From Neolewinella persica DSM 23188 (GTDB taxonomy: Bacteria; Bacteroidota; Bacteroidia; Chitinophagales; Saprospiraceae), in assembly GCF_000373105.1 (NCBI RefSeq), contig NZ_KB890434.1, forward strand, positions 183 to 64,182: a stretch of DNA of 64,000 nt. Direction: 5' to 3'. The notes beneath the pieces are model-generated. The model was not told the origin of the DNA. It worked only from the letters and a program-made list of their open reading frames with translations, and did not search any database. The position numbers and the translations under genes are program-made. How positions within the stretch are numbered: position 1 is the stretch's first letter; the number at the start of each line of letters is the position of its first letter. This document shows, piece by piece, positions 62,525 through 64,000 of the stretch.

Positions 62525-64000
62525 ATGCTAAGCGCAACCGGTATATACCAACAGTACGGCGATCGGGTGCTGTTCAATCACATTTCTTTCGTCATTATGG
62601 CGAGAGATAAGGTCGGCCTGGTGGGCCGTAACGGGGCTGGCAAGTCTACTATTTTGAAAATTATTGCCGGAGACCAGGGGTGTGACGAAGGCACCGTAGT
62701 ACGCCCTACCGGAAGTACGCTCGGGTTCCTGCACCAGGAGATGGACCTGCCCACCGGCCGCACCGTAATGGAGGAAACGCTGACCGCCTTCGCCCATATT
62801 CTGGCCATGGAAGACCGCCTGGAAGAACTGAATAAGGAAATGGAAACGCGGACCGATTATACGTCCGACTCTTACGCCAGTATGTTGGAAGAGTTTACCT
62901 CACTGACGGAGCGCTTCGCCATTGTTGGCGGCATCACGATGGAGGCCGAAGCAGAGAAATTCCTGAAGGGCCTCGGCTTCGAACAAAAAGACTTCAACCG
63001 CCAAACGACCGAGTTCTCCGGCGGCTGGCAAATGCGCATCGAACTGGCCAAGATGCTTCTGATGCGTCCGGATTACCTCCTGCTCGATGAGCCTACGAAC
63101 CACCTTGATATCGAATCCATCATCTGGCTCGAAAACTGGCTGAGTAGCTACTCCGGTGCAGTCGTTACCATCAGTCACGATAAGCAGTTCCTCGACAACG
63201 TTACGAACCGTACCCTGGAAGTCGAATTGGGTAAGATCTACGACTACAAAGCCAACTACTCCAAGTACGTTGAACTGCAGGCCGAGCGTCGGGAGAAGGC
63301 CGAAGCGGCCTACGAAAACCAGCAGAAGGTGATTGCCGAAAAAGAGCGGACGATCACCCGCTTTATGGCCAAAGCCACCAAGACTAAGATGGCCCAGAGT
63401 ATGCAGAAGCAACTCGATAAGGTCGAACGCATTGAGCTGGACGTAACCAACAACGCGGTGATGAACCTCCGTTTCCCGAAAGCTCCCCGCTCGGGCGCCA
63501 TCACGCTTACCGCACGCAACATCACTAAAAGCTACGGCGACCTCAACGTTTTACGCGGCGTCGACCTGAAAATCGACAAAGGAGACCGTGTTTCCTTCGT
63601 AGGACAGAATGGCCAGGGGAAGACGACACTTGCCAAGATACTGATCGATGAGATTCCCGCCACTAGTGGTGAAGTCGAACTCGGTCACAACGTTACCGTC
63701 GGCTACTACGCGCAGAACCAGGCAGAGGAACTCAACGGTAAGATGACCCTGTTGGAAACCATGGAGGAAGTCAGCCCGCCCGAAATGCGGACTAAGTTGC
63801 GGGCTATGCTCGGATCCTTCCTGTTCAGCGGGGAAGATGTGGACAAGAAAGTATCCGTCCTCTCCGGTGGCGAACGCGCCCGGCTGGCCCTGGCCTGTAT
63901 GCTCCTGCGTCCGTTCTCGCTACTCGTACTGGACGAACCTACTAACCACCTCGACATGGCCAGTAAGGACATGCTGAAGCAGGCAGTACTCAACTACGAC
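62525..64000 (+). CDS. ABC-F family ATPase (partial, runs off the right edge)
   Basis: 492 codons present, frame open to base 64000. Two ABC domains without membrane segments: Walker A GRNGAGKST and GQNGQGKTT, signatures EFSGGWQMRIELAK and VLSGGERARLALA, Walker B LLLDEPTNHLD and LVLDEPTNHLD. The linker between them (residues ~240-320) is a charged coiled coil (ERREKAEAAYENQQ), the P-site tRNA-interacting region of ABC-F proteins. Such proteins act on stalled or starting ribosomes; some give antibiotic resistance. It resembles the Uup/YdiF group, but the subgroup needs the missing C-terminus. Confidence 0.93.
   Translation, partial: MLSATGIYQQYGDRVLFNHISFVIMARDKVGLVGRNGAGKSTILKIIAGDQGCDEGTVVRPTGSTLGFLHQEMDLPTGRTVMEETLTAFAHILAMEDRLEELNKEMETRTDYTSDSYASMLEEFTSLTERFAIVGGITMEAEAEKFLKGLGFEQKDFNRQTTEFSGGWQMRIELAKMLLMRPDYLLLDEPTNHLDIESIIWLENWLSSYSGAVVTISHDKQFLDNVTNRTLEVELGKIYDYKANYSKYVELQAERREKAEAAYENQQKVIAEKERTITRFMAKATKTKMAQSMQKQLDKVERIELDVTNNAVMNLRFPKAPRSGAITLTARNITKSYGDLNVLRGVDLKIDKGDRVSFVGQNGQGKTTLAKILIDEIPATSGEVELGHNVTVGYYAQNQAEELNGKMTLLETMEEVSPPEMRTKLRAMLGSFLFSGEDVDKKVSVLSGGERARLALACMLLRPFSLLVLDEPTNHLDMASKDMLKQAVLNYD

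Overview
The window comes from a member of the Bacteroidota, most likely Saprospiria (Lewinella-like). Six proteins carry type IX secretion (T9SS) sorting domains: five type A domains with FPNP-type motifs and one CHU_C-type (type B) domain. Several genes follow Bacteroidota promoter elements (TAnnTTTG at -7, TTG or TTTG near -33). The gene orders pheT / coiled-coil protein / zapA / rny and acpP / fabF / rnc also fit this phylum. I saw no tRNA, rRNA or CRISPR array.

Layout. 1-530: decayed IS1182-like transposase. 545-2857: A+T-rich T9SS protein built from near-identical 756-bp DNA repeats. 3513-9464: four-gene ligase-associated DNA-repair set (beta-CASP exonuclease, ATP-dependent ligase, Lhr-like helicase, PdeM phosphoesterase), followed directly by a second transposase remnant. 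9899-16073: accessory segment with a CPBP protease, a beta-propeller T9SS protein, and a lipoprotein / YHYH-protein pair. 16438-19416: TPR-CHAT protein. 19638-32990: DUF695-like protein, BNR-propeller protein, DPP-IV-like peptidase, ribA, DUF5117-type metalloprotease, secreted esterase and a 2-oxoacid dehydrogenase E2. 33001-38649: TPR/PD40 protein, M20 hydrolase, secreted matrixin-like protease and an alpha/beta hydrolase. 38926-44013: rny, zapA, coiled-coil gene and pheT. 44330-53105: secreted protein, proA, glycosyltransferase, guaB, comF, outer-membrane barrel and glucosaminidase. 53248-58413: 1721-residue adhesin-like protein. 58787-61196: acpP, fabF, rnc. The window ends with a TIGR04282-type glycosyltransferase and a partial ABC-F ATPase.

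The most unusual layer is in the spacers. At least fifteen copies of an 18-bp motif (TGCACCTGCGRCCNCGCC) occur between genes, at gene ends and inside pheT and the E2 gene. Around them are (i) a two-part GGCTRCCGCA / GCTCGCTNCGCTCGT module, (ii) GTAGAC units enclosing short hairpins whose stems differ in sequence but stay self-complementary, and (iii) arrays of iterated 7-8 base words placed as inverted pairs. Several arrays begin exactly at a stop codon and fill convergent spacers from stop to stop. A further ~90-bp repeat lies in the spacer at 62238 and also forms the first codons of a secretory gene at 11025. Together these look like a lineage-specific interspersed repeat system that is tolerated in, and partly recruited into, coding sequence. 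I found no established name for it from the sequence alone.
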